Below are positions 1-8,356 of a DNA stretch of 17,569 nt, piece by piece. The translations under genes and the position numbers were made by a program. How positions within the stretch are numbered: the stretch's first letter is position 1; every line of letters starts with the position of its first letter. The notes below the pieces were generated by a model. That model was given only the letters and a program-made list of their open reading frames with translations. It was not told the origin of the DNA and made no database searches. Source of the DNA: Neolentinus lepideus HHB14362 ss-1 (Eukaryota > Basidiomycota > Agaricomycetes > Gloeophyllales > Gloeophyllaceae); NCBI GenBank assembly GCA_001632425.1, contig KV425623.1, positions 141,010 through 158,578 of the forward strand. Direction: 5' to 3'.

Positions 1-541
1 CATCTGGGCCCAAGGGGTCCTAACAACTACCCTGATTTTTTCCGCATTTTTAGGCATTTTTTCCGATTTTATATGAGCAGCTGAATGGATATCATGAAAG
101 GATTACATAATATCATGATGCCATCTGACCCCATCAGGTCCCAGGAGCTACCCTGATTTTTTAGGCATTTTTTGCGAATTTATATGGGCAGCTGAATCCC
201 AGCATTCTATATATATATATCAATCTATTTTTAGTACTGGAGGGGTCCCAAATGGGTCCAGGAATTTATTCTGATTTTTCCGCATTTTTCCGGGCCAGAA
301 CCAAGGTCCTAGGCTATTATCACCAATATAGCAGCCTTTTTCCCACACTTGACATCCAAACCCGATTCAGATCTTGATGCCTAGGTGCCAGGCAGTCCAA
401 TTCAAACCCAGCCCGGGTTCCGGGGCAATGTATGGCACAGCCCGGGGCATTAATACATTACACTTAAAACATTACTGGGTATTGCATAAGGGTTTGTTAA
501 AATATTAGACATGTAATACATTAATACTACAGCATTAGGTG
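1..541 (-). repeat. Fold-back element arm, left copy of inverted repeat (partner 8357-8922)
   Basis: Read on the minus strand, this segment matches 8357-8922 with a few percent of substitutions and some short indels; position 1 pairs with 8922 and 541 with 8357. It is non-coding and rich in A/T runs built from modules such as AAATGCGGAAAAAATCAGGG. Its inner end is CTACAGCAT followed by TAGGTG. The same terminus in reverse (CACC, two A/T bases, ATGCTGTAGT) starts the partner and also both ends of the palindrome at 9762-13059. It therefore looks like the right end of a fold-back type element whose remainder lies to the left of the window. A short TA microsatellite sits near 207-220. Element identity is inference; the inverted repeat is seen directly. 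Confidence 0.85.
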
Positions 542-542
542 A

Positions 543-2159
543 TGCCTCGTAATGGAATATGCGGAGGCAGTCAACGTTGATGGTGTCATCGTTGCCCTCG
601 ATCAGGAGAAAGCCTATGATAAGATAGCCCATGACTACCTCTGGTGCGCTCTGCAAGCCTTTGGCCTGCCGGAGATGCTCATAACCACTGTGCGCCATCT
701 CTACGAGAATGCGGAGACTAAAGTCATGCTCAATGGTTTCTTAAGTCCGGCATACAAGGTGACGCGTGGGGTACGGCAGGGAGACCCTATGTCTTGTCTA
801 CTTTTCAACATAGCCATAGAGCCCCTGGCGATTGCGCTCTGGCGCTCTAACTTATCCGGCCTGGAGATCCCCAGCTGCACGGACCACCTCATCACATCCC
901 TCTTCGCCAACGATACCACAGTATACCTGTCTGCCAACAGTGACGACTTCGCCACCCTTACCTCGATTCTAGAAGACTGGTGCACTGCTGCTCGGGCGAA
1001 GTTCAATGTCAACAAAACTGAGGTAATTCTGATCAGATCCCGAGCGTTCCAGGATCGTTTTGTTGCAGACCACACGCTGCGAGCTGGCGACTCCAGGATC
1101 CCCGACAATGTACATATAGCACAGGAAGGTGAAGCTGTGCAGATCCTCGGTGCCTGGTACGGTAACCGTATCAACGCGGAAGCACCATGGACACCTGTAG
1201 TGGAGGCTATTAACAAAGACCTAGAGCGCTGGGATCGAGGACACCCTACCCTGGAGGGCAGGAAACTAATAGTCCAGATGGTCATCGGGGGCCGGACACA
1301 ATATCTTACAAAAGTACAGGGCATGCCAAAGCACATCGAAGCCCACCTAGAGAAACATGCCCGCCAATTTGTCTGGCAGGACAAACCCTTCTCACCAACC
1401 AACCTCGAAACCCTGTTTGCGCCAATTGACCAAGGTGGGCGACAGCTCCTCGACCTGGCAGCATGCAATGAAGCAATCGTGGTCAAAGACCTCTGTGAGT
1501 ATCTTGTCCCCCTCCGCGAGGGGCGAAAGACTTGGCAACTTCTCCAAGATGCTCTCCTTGCCGTTAGGACCCCTAAGTCAGGCTCTAGCCTTGACCCAAC
1601 CATGAAAGTGAATGTCTTCCTCCAGACCTGGAAGACTAGCATTGGACCCCAGGTGATGATGTCTCCGCTGATACGGAATCAACTGCAAGTGGCGCAGAAG
1701 TATGGCCTGCACATGGAAGGCATAGCTTTCTCACGAGAAATCCTCTGCGAAATGCCAATCTGGTTCCACGCTCACGCAGCACCCTCCATACGTAAACTGC
1801 ACTATGCTACAGTGAGTCGATGTCTACTCAAAAAGCATGCCGTCCGCCGAGTGCGAGACGCAGAAAATGCGGCTGCGTGCCTCCAACACCCTGACCACTC
1901 TGCTTTGACAAACTGCAGATGCACCCACTGTGTAAGTGCTAAAGCATCCTTCAGTTGCCCGTGGCCACACCGCTGTTTTGAGTGTGCCCAAGCCCTCCTT
2001 GACACCCTCCCCCCCAAATGGGACCCTCAGCAACACCAATGGGTCAATGATGAGCTTGGCCTCCCTGATCCCTCCATACCTCCCCCCGATAGGGATTGGG
2101 GCAGAATCTCACTGAGAGGCTGGTCGATATTGCGTCAGAATAACCAGGCTGTCAACTAA
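543..2159 (+). pseudogene. LINE (non-LTR retrotransposon) reverse transcriptase, 5'-truncated and active-site mutated
   Basis: This encodes the palm and C-terminal part of a fungal LINE reverse transcriptase; the intact enzyme copies element RNA into DNA at a nicked target. Numbering from the first ATG (552), motif A is ALDQEKAYD with the catalytic Asp at 17, motif B is RGVRQGDP at 72-79, the active-site FADD appears as FAND at 118-121, and KFNVNKTE lies at 150-157. A Cys/His cluster near 455-480 (CRCTHC, then CPWPHRCFEC) is of the kind that follows RT in these elements. The endonuclease, the finger motifs and any RNase H domain are missing. The frame stays open upstream of the ATG (Cys-Leu-Val) to within two bases of the fold-back terminus at 541, so the ATG is not a genuine start. 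The 535 codons have no internal stop and keep many CpGs, so this copy is younger than its neighbours. Clade (Tad1-like?) is not certain. Confidence 0.9.
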
Positions 2160-2294
2160 GTGCTTGCGCCACAGTTGCCGAGGGCTGCCGAATGCCGCCA
2201 AATGTTGCCGAACTGTGACTTGTAGTCGAGTAAGAAGCATTTGTAGTGGAGTAAGTAGCGTTGCATTACAGTAAGGAACACTTGTAGTCCCAAT
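2160..2294 (+). other. 3' untranslated tail of the LINE with TTGTAGT motifs
   Basis: This directly follows the LINE stop codon. It contains repeated TGCCGA-like hexamers and a 7-bp inverted pair (CACAGTT with AACTGTG) that could close a stem-loop. Three copies of TTGTAGT follow in about 70 bases, two of them after GAGTAAG-type spacers. Such a structured 3' end fits the region a LINE reverse transcriptase recognises, but that role is inference. No poly-A is visible, and the exact 3' end of the element is not defined. Confidence 0.5.
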
Positions 2295-2493
2295 ATGAAC
2301 ACGTGCAGTGGCGTCGCGGTCGCATCGCATCTAAGTCCCATGTCTTGCATGCCCACTCGTATACCATCTCGCTTTACTATATGCTACATATTAATGGATA
2401 GACTCTCTCATTTGGACGGTATCTCACGTAAACTGGCTAATGATACTCGGAGGAACTTTCTCTTGCTGTTCGATACTATCATTCCTTCTAGTC
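2295..2493. other. No recognisable feature
   Basis: A plus-strand reading frame of 85 codons (2295-2552) crosses this stretch, but its protein has no recognisable domain and overlaps the Pro/Tyr-rich minus-strand fragment. I do not call it a gene. It keeps several CpGs, unlike the fold-back elements. Confidence 0.3.
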
Positions 2494-2730
2494 TTATATA
2501 TTGTATGGGTGTTGTATATGAGGGGTTGTGGGATAATAAGGGTAATACATAACTGGCGCTGAGGTGGGTGTATAATACGAGGGCGGTGCAGTCAGATGTT
2601 GTGGATTTTGCGGTGTAGTCGGAATCATGGCCAGGTGCTGCAGTGGCAGCACTGAATAACCTTGTCGACTAGAATGAGTTCTCACCAAGATTTCGCTAGC
2701 AGTAGCATGCCTTGGATGCTTATTAGACAT
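2494..2730 (-). pseudogene. Proline/tyrosine-rich N-terminal protein fragment
   Basis: A 78-codon minus-strand frame starts at an ATG (2730-2728) with MSNKH and is rich in Pro, Tyr and Thr; its second half reads YYTPTSAPVMYYPYYPTTPH. That layout resembles the plus-strand ORF beginning at 4192 (MSNQH, then PVYYHNPYYPHAPHIYP), so the two are probably diverged copies of the same N-terminal region in opposite orientation. Here the frame ends after the YYP-rich part with no downstream domain, and its ATG abuts the terminus of the DNA element at 2733. It is probably a disordered region of a transposon or repeat-family protein. Function is unknown; homology of the two copies is inferred by eye. Confidence 0.4.
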
Positions 2731-2982
2731 TAGGGGCAGTCAGAGTGGTGGATTCTGGCGAGATTCTGTGGCAATTCTGGACAGGATTCTGAGCCCCTCT
2801 CCAGCCCAGAATCTTGCCAGAATCCTTGTGTCACTCTGACCAGCATGATTCTGGCCATTTATTCTCACACTGCTACCGTATACAAACAGTATATACATGC
2901 TACTATGTACTAGATAGTCTGACTGCCTTTCCAAGAAATTTCTTACCTGCACCATCGCTGCTCCCTTCACCATCATCTCAAC

Positions 2983-3258
2983 ATGCAGCGCCTACTGCCC
3001 CAACCTGCACAAGCCAAAAAGCTTATAAAAGCATACCTGAAATTTGTAAGGGCTCGCCATGCCCATCACAAGCATCTGATACACTGTAGCTGCCATCATC
3101 GTGGCACTGCTAGTGGACAAACCCACTGTCTCCCACATCCGTCCCCTGACATCCCCTCCAACTCCAAAGGAGAGTCTACCAATATCGACCTTTCTGACAC
3201 AGAAAGCGACTGGGCTTCCGACTTCAGTGACTCAGGCTGGGACAGCATCTTGGCATAG
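2983..3258 (+). CDS. Short ORF inside the TIR element, possible transposase N-terminal remnant
   Basis: A 91-codon frame from ATG to TAG. The first half is basic and His/Lys/Arg-rich. The last 25 residues are Ser/Asp/Trp-rich (SDTESDWASDFSDSGW). Acidic Ser/Asp/Trp stretches of this kind precede the nuclease domain in many agaricomycete transposase-like proteins, so this may be what is left of the mother element's protein. No catalytic domain follows and no intron is evident. It could equally be a chance ORF. Position within the element is certain, function is not. Confidence 0.3.
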   Translation: MQRLLPQPAQAKKLIKAYLKFVRARHAHHKHLIHCSCHHRGTASGQTHCLPHPSPDIPSNSKGESTNIDLSDTESDWASDFSDSGWDSILA

Positions 3259-3484
3259 TGGGGTGTGCATCTCAGATGTAAGGTGATGTAGTGGGACGAT
3301 GACAGCTCTGACAGGGGAATAGGAGGGTAGAGGTAAATGTCGATCACGGTGAATGACTCAGACAGGTTCAGGGTTGTAGTGCTGTATGCAAACTTGTAGT
3401 AGGGACTACAGGAAATGGCTTATACTCTATATAAAAGACTACAAAAGACTACATGGAGTGTGATAAGTCAAGGGATTCTGAGGT

Positions 3485-3512
3485 GCAGGAACTCCTCTGG
3501 AGGAGTTCCTGC
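3485..3512. repeat. Perfect hairpin, 13-bp stem, 2-nt loop
   Basis: GCAGGAACTCCTC, then TG, then the exact reverse complement. It lies in the right subterminal region of the TIR element, just inside the CAGAATC/GATTCTG cluster. A cruciform or RNA-hairpin role is possible but not shown. Confidence 0.8.
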
Positions 3513-3610
3513 GATCCCACAATGATTCTGCAGCAGTGCGATTCTGGCCCACAGAATCATGCATGGAATTGTTGCCCAGAATCACAGCAGAATCTGCCAC
3601 TCTGACTCCC

Positions 3611-3785
3611 ACTATTATATTTCAAGACAAAGCACTGTGATGCAGAGTCCGAGTGTGCAAAAAAGTTCTAAGTCCATGAATACAAAAGTTGTTTGTAGTC
3701 AGATCTGGATCAACTTTAGGGCAGGTCAATATTTCAACTCTGTTGTAGTCCGACACAGCTCAGATCCAAAATGTGGCGGTGGTGA
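3611..3785. other. Unassigned sequence between the TIR element and the LINE scrap
   Basis: No coding region is supported. Two TTGTAGTC octamers occur (about 3695 and 3743). On the minus strand this follows directly after the LINE 3' fragment at 3786-3857, so it may be that fragment's 3' untranslated region, but similarity to the tail at 2160-2294 is weak. Confidence 0.3.
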
Positions 3786-3857
3786 GCACTTAGTTGAAGC
3801 CTGGTTATTCTGATGCAATATCGACCAGCCTCTCCAGAGCAATTCTGCCCTCAATTG
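3786..3857 (-). pseudogene. Second LINE 3'-end fragment
   Basis: The minus strand repeats the last codons and stop region of the LINE at about 2090-2165: the shared core is GAGAGGCTGGTCGATATTGC followed by a near-identical CAGAATAACCAGGCT and CAACTAAGTGCT. At protein level both give RGWSIL-QNNQA. Only the extreme 3' end is present, as expected for a severely 5'-truncated insertion. Alternatively the shared block is an independent repeat that also sits at the end of the LINE frame. Confidence 0.6.
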
Positions 3858-3941
3858 CTCGATCAAGAGGGTGGTCATGAGCCTAGCTCGTGACCACCCT
3901 CTCATAGTGCGATTGGGACAAAATTGCTCTAGAGAGGCTGG
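3825..3941. repeat. 117-bp imperfect fold-back made from the LINE 3' segment
   Basis: The outer ends are CCAGCCTCTC and GAGAGGCTGG, the middle is AGAGGGTGGTCA facing TGACCACCCTCT, and the AATTGCTCT-type blocks between them also pair. Both arms resemble the ATTGGGGCAGAAT...GAGAGGCTGG segment near the LINE stop. The structure is therefore an inverted duplication of that repeat rather than an unrelated hairpin. Confidence 0.75.
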
Positions 3942-4087
3942 TAGATTAGGCATGGAAATCAGGTTCATCCAACCCAGGTCTCAGTTCAGGCATCAAAGTG
4001 CTTACATTTTGACAGCTGAGTTGTTCTGAGTATGTCTGAGTTCAGCGGAGATTTGAGATTAAGATCGAGTAAGAAAGAATTTGTAGT

Positions 4088-4109
4088 CATTTGTAGTCGA
4101 CTACAAATG
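4088..4109. repeat. 22-bp perfect palindrome around TTGTAGTCGACTACAA
   Basis: The sequence from C4088 to G4109 is its own reverse complement and joins two inverted TTGTAGTC octamers with no spacer. A further TTGTAGTC lies directly upstream (4081-4088), after a GAGTAAGAA segment like that in the LINE tail at 2225-2240. It may mark an old element junction. Confidence 0.8.
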
Positions 4110-4191
4110 TGGCCTCACACGTGGACTGGGTGAAATTGTGATGCGTGTTCTAGCTATCTCTCACGTCAAGCAACTCTGGCAGCCTGTCTCA

Positions 4192-5065
4192 ATGTCAAAC
4201 CAACATGGCACCCCTGCAAATACTCCATCAACTCCTTCCAGACATCTCTCCAGTGGCCTACACTATGGTCAATATATGGCTACCCCCATAGTTTATTCCT
4301 ATCCTCCGCAGCTCTCTTCACCTCTCATGGTGTATACTGAAACCAACTCCTGTGCAGTGGCAGCAGCTATACTACCATCCACTACCCTCTTACCCTGTAT
4401 ATTATCATAATCCATATTATCCTCATGCTCCACACATTTACCCACAGTCCTATGGCCCGGAAAGCTCTCGGTTGGATCCATTACAGTTACCAAGTCCACC
4501 CTTTCCAGGAATGGTGCAAGACCAATCTCTGGCTATGCTTGGGGATCCATTTACCACCTCAACAAGTGGATGTCCACAGTCAGATAGCATGTCTTCACAA
4601 CTACAAGAATGTGAGATGGGCACTATGGATACCAACCATATCAGTGAGTGCCATACAGACTCTTTTCCACCTCAATCACCTCTACAATCCAACAACCATT
4701 ACCCAATGTCTGTATCCAAGTCTGAGACTGCCAAAAACCATGCTTGTCAGTCCCCCTTTACTTGACAACCACCCAATGAATTACTGCACTCAGACTGCAT
4801 ATCACAGTCTGAGCACATCAGAATGGCACTTGAGTTCTTGAATCAGGGTCATATAACAGTCTGGGACCTAGTAGAACACATCCTTGAAGACCCAAATTGT
4901 ATATATGACAGACTCAGGATCTCACTGTTTGGCTCTGCTACCCGGAGTCCTCGTCTGTCCCGAATATTGGATCTTGTGCTGAATGATTGCAAAGACAAGC
5001 CCATTCTTGAGCAATGGATGTTTCCACATGCAGTCTCTCGGGGTTTCACACATGTATATACATAG
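4192..5065 (+). pseudogene. Decayed Pro/Tyr-rich fungal protein with a helical domain
   Basis: The reading starts at ATG 4192 (MSNQHGTP). It is Pro/Ser/Tyr-rich, and around 4335-4350 it must shift by one frame to continue as the PVYYHNPYYPHAPHIYP stretch. It then runs through a single TGA (4763-4765) without losing frame into a segment (4823-5062) that looks like a folded helical domain: FLNQGHITVWDLVEHILEDP, later RLRISLFGS, then EQWMFPHAV. Basidiomycete repeat-associated proteins often have such a leader followed by a block ending in a W-x-x-P/H-H-A motif (DUF6589-like proteins come to mind), but I cannot confirm the family. It ends at TAG 5063; GTATAT just upstream could be a splice donor. 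One frameshift and one nonsense codon make it a pseudogene. It is probably continuous with the exons at 5638-6570. Confidence 0.5.
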
Positions 5066-5637
5066 AAAGACCATTGTATGGTAGATTACATGCACAAGAA
5101 ATAGAAATAATAACCAAATCTGGAAAGATTAGGTGAGATACAGAGCAACACCCAGGTGCACTCACTGTCTGTTGAATAGTTTGCAACCCTCCACTTAGCT
5201 TTCTTGTTCTCAGTCTTCTTTGCAAACTCTTCACCCCTCTTCACCATATGATATCCTACCTAGCTTGATAATCTGTCCACTGACTCATGCCTTCTCTTTT
5301 CTGGTGCTCAGCACTGTGAGAAATGTGAAGTCATGCAACTAGGTTATGTTGTGAGAATGTGCAGATCTGCCACAGATTGCTTGGAGATTCCTCCAAGATC
5401 ACCCAGTTTGAGAATATGTGATGAATGATAACAATCTGCCCACATTCTCCTGAGGTTCTACTCTTGTCTCTCCAATGCAATACAGCTGCAGCACTAGCTG
5501 GTACTAATATTAGAATATTCCCCATCCTCTTCATTTTGCTCTACTTCAATCAATTAGATGGTTATAAATGGTATTGATTAGTACACATCCTGATGGTACT
5601 GACTACTGTACAATAGGCCATTATAAAGAGGCTGTAA
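5066..5637. other. No gene supported; possible intronic or inserted sequence
   Basis: All frames are interrupted by frequent stops and no coherent protein emerges on either strand. The stretch is AT-rich. It separates two blocks that look like parts of the same decayed plus-strand gene, so it could be a long intron, an inserted element without recognisable ends, or eroded coding sequence. Confidence 0.3.
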
Positions 5638-5919
5638 ATCGAGCTAGAGTATAAAAAAATAGAAAGCAAAGGATGTGTCGAAAGCTCATATTGTGTGTTG
5701 GAAGAATGGAACACTTTGATGCTAACTTGGAAGTGCTTGGTGGGACTCAAGAAGTCAGAGGGGATTGAATATGTCGCAAAAGACCAGAACACACCAAAGA
5801 ATGTTGATGTTGATGTGGCCGAGAACTAGGAAGGTGGCAGTGAAAGCACAGTAATGGTGGTGAAGGCTGAGGATGAGAATATGGTCAGTAAAGCAACCCT
5901 TGACTCCAAACTGATCAAG
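5638..5919 (+). pseudogene. Decayed exon of an unrecognised protein
   Basis: The frame beginning just after TAA 5635 reads coherent protein (CVLEEWNTLMLTWKCLVGLK, then SEGIEYVAKDQN) with one TAG at 5827-5829. It continues to SKATLDSKLIK, where AAG is followed by GTACAC, a plausible splice donor. A CAG acceptor at 6012-6014 would close a 95-nt intron. Directly joined, the frame ends seven codons later; a one-base offset would instead feed the coding-looking frame of the next block. I do not recognise the protein. Coding character is judged by eye from composition and frame persistence. Confidence 0.35.
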
Positions 5920-6014
5920 GTACACACATATTGTTATATTTCATGTAAAATGATGTTTGAAAGTGCTGGTGTCACCTGTAGGACTTGGTTACCATTTATT
6001 CAATCATCTTGCAG

Positions 6015-6570
6015 GAACAGACAATGTCAAACTGAAAGACTTACCTCCGTATCCCTTTCAAATGGACCAACCATGAACCAGTAAGCTCATTCCATGGCTG
6101 AACTGTCCAGAGCACCTGATCAAGACCATTAGTCTCCCTCTTCATCAGAAAAGTGAAAATATACACCCTCTGGGTCTCTGAGAGATGATCAGTGCCACAT
6201 GTGATGGGCCAACTGAAATCCAAGTCCTCTTTATCAGCTGTTGGTTTGAGTCACTAGGCCTGCAAGATTGAAGAATCAATTGGATCATCAAGACCAGATC
6301 TTGCAGCTAAGTAAACTACAGATGGAACAGCTGGAACCTCAAAAGACAGTAGACAATTTGGGCTACACCTGGTATGACAAAGCCTCTGAGCATTGGAGCA
6401 GGGTGCACCAAGCAGGACAATGATACAAATTCATTTCTGATGCCACCGTGAGAGGTTCTAGACAATGGGAAAATGGCAGTGGTCACGGTAGGAAGCAGGC
6501 ATGCAGATTGCAATTGCATGATGCATCTGTCCATATGCCTGCATGTTGTCACGCATATATGCAGACTTAG
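6015..6570 (+). pseudogene. Decayed coding block with four in-frame TGA codons and a frame change
   Basis: From the putative acceptor at 6014 one frame reads TDNVKLKDLPPYPFQMDQP, TGA (6074), SKLIPWLNCPEHLIKTISLP, TGA (6179), then EIQVLFISCWFESLGLQ and TGA (6269). The adjacent frame takes over from about 6250, reading LQMEQLEPQKTVDNLGYTWY and continuing through TGA 6421 into YKFISDATVRGSRQWENG, ending at TAG 6568. Apart from the TGAs and one shift, the text is protein-like throughout. It is most simply the 3' part of the gene started at 4192 or 5638. No domain is recognised. It converges on the minus-strand gene ending at 6751. Confidence 0.4.
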
Positions 6571-6750
6571 GGAATTCAAACATCAGTCACAAAGGATTAT
6601 CTGTAGAGAATACATTGGTAACTACTGGATTAACCTAAGGTTCCCTTGTGGCTAAAATCTTGAGGAGTTGTGGGGAGAATATCAAGGGAATGCTCAGGTT
6701 CCCTCAACATCACCTAGTTGCATCATCTCGCATTTCTCACAGTGCTGCAG

Positions 6751-8070
6751 CTAGCTCAACAACTCAGTCCTCCATGCCATGAGGGCTTGCCAAATCTGCA
6801 GGCCTTCTCTCTCTGTGTTTGCCACCTCCACAGCTGCACGGACCATGCACCTTGCACCTCCTTTGCAAGGGGGCCACTGCTGATCTTGATGGGCAAGTAG
6901 ATTTGTGAGAGCTGTGTGAGCAAGTGAGAGACAAGGGCATGCTGGAGAAGCAGGAGGTATGGTACGTACTATGGTACAATGGCTCATCTGCGAACATCTT
7001 GAAGAGCAGAGCAACTGATAAGCTAGGCGTGAGTGGGTCAAGCATTACTTTGAGGACATTGATGAATGGAGGAGACAGTTTAAGCACATTTTGTGATAGA
7101 GCATCCCAAAGGAGCCTTGAATGAGTAGGAGGCTTCAACAATCTAGTCAACACAGTCAGCCTATTGTTCTTGTTTTTTCCCTCCTCAGCCCTGTCCTCTG
7201 TCTGCAGGCCCACTGGCACTACCAGAGTGTTCACCAGTATGTCCAAGCTCCTTCCTGCTCTTCTCATCACAATACTGTAGTGCCATCCTGATGCTGCCAC
7301 ATGGTACAGCACATCCCCATTCATCAGGAAGACCCAAACCAGATTCTCATTCACCATCACTGATGGCTGTGACACCTTATCTGGTACAATTTCATAGACT
7401 TACATTGGTGTCATGGATATGCTTGGCTCGAAAATATCATTGCCCTCCTTACCCTTCCCCTTGCTGGACTTCTTCCCCACAATTGGCCCTTCACCACCAC
7501 CCGAGTGCTCCAAGTTGCCCTCATTGGGGGATGTGTTCAATCCCATACTCAGCAGAGCCTCTGGGCCAGGAATCTGCAGAACAGGAGAGTCCTGCAATCT
7601 AGGACTACAACATGGAGATGGTTGGGTGAAAGGTCACAGGGAGGGAATTGTTGGAGTCAGGGAGCGAGATGATGCTGAGGGTGTATCATATGATGGTGTG
7701 TGAGAGTGTGGACGACATATAGTGCCAAGATAGTCTCTTTGCTTCTTCTGGGGAGGTGGGCAGGGGGAACTCAGACAGTATTTGAGCTCACATGAGGGTG
7801 CCCTGCTGGGAACCATGCTCCTAGAATGTGAATGCAGTCTATTTCAGTTATGACACAGAGATTGATGCACATACTTTTCACCCTCAGAATCTTCATCATT
7901 TTTGTGCTGCTCTTCTTCCCGCAGCCTTTCTGGACTTTGACCTATGCTTGCACACCATTCATGGTTTGCTGTGCAATATACATGGAAATTGAATATGTGA
8001 GCTAGCGAGGTGTGAATAACAGAGAGTACTTACCTTTTTTCTTCTGTGAGCTTTTGAAGCTCTTGAACAT
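6751..8070 (-). pseudogene. Four-exon gene of unknown function, two in-frame stops
   Basis: Proposed exons are 8034-8070, 7875-7968, 6970-7820 and 6751-6911, joined by introns of 65, 54 and 58 nt with donors GTAAGT, GTATGT and GTACGT and acceptors CAG, TAG and CAG. All phases agree, giving 381 codons from ATG 8070 (MFKSFKSSQKKK) to TAG 6751. Only two stops interrupt it: TGA at 7634-7636 and TAA at 7400-7402, both followed by more coding text in the same frame. The first 200 residues are charged, then Pro/Ser/Lys/Gly-rich and probably disordered. The rest looks folded and helical (SQPSVMVNENLVWVFLMNG, LLKPPTHSRLLWDALSQN, TEREGLQIWQALMAWRTELL). I recognise no family, signal peptide or membrane segment. 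It lies in the interval bracketed by fold-back arms. It is either a decayed host-type gene or an unusual element gene; the splice-phase agreement is the best evidence that it was once real. Confidence 0.6.
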
Positions 8071-8356
8071 CTAAATGAGGAACTCAGTGCTGATGACTTT
8101 TCGCAATGCTGCCAACTTACTTGGACTTGGATAGATGTATATATGGCAATACTTGCAAAGGCCCATTGGATGTTCGGGACAGAGATCCAGTTGTGATCCA
8201 ATCAAAGACCTCTCCAGCAGATGACAAAGGCTCCTTTGGCACACATGCAGGCAGTGTTAGACTTAGTTGTTCATTCTCCCATGGACCAGGTGGGTGACTT
8301 GGAGGTATGTGCTAATGGCATTGAGGTGTGTGACTGAGACATGCATATAGAGACTG

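Larger units (their letters stand above)
2733..3610. mobile_element. Non-autonomous DNA transposon with terminal inverted repeats
   Basis: The left end reads GGGGCAGTCAGAGTGG and the right end, reverse-complemented, reads GGGAGTCAGAGTGG, each followed shortly by GATTCTG. The heptamer GATTCTG or its complement CAGAATC recurs about six times within roughly 130 bases of each end. Such subterminal repeats typically bind transposase in hAT-like and other cut-and-paste elements. The interior holds a short ORF with an acidic C-terminus (2983-3258), a TATA-like TATATAAAAG near 3429 and several TTGTAGT/ACTACA motifs. No DDE domain remains. A left flanking TTA has no clean match on the right, so the target duplication, and with it the superfamily (PIF/Harbinger or hAT), is unresolved. 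Confidence 0.65.

Noticed and set aside
701..1642. 313-codon minus-strand frame
   Set aside because: It lies antisense to the reverse transcriptase, whose motifs are unmistakable on the plus strand.
2295..2552. 85-codon plus-strand frame
   Set aside because: No recognisable domain, and it overlaps the Pro/Tyr-rich minus-strand fragment, so it is not supported as a gene.
7291..7703. Plus-strand frames of 96-103 codons
   Set aside because: They overlap the third exon of the minus-strand gene, which has consistent splice sites and better protein character.
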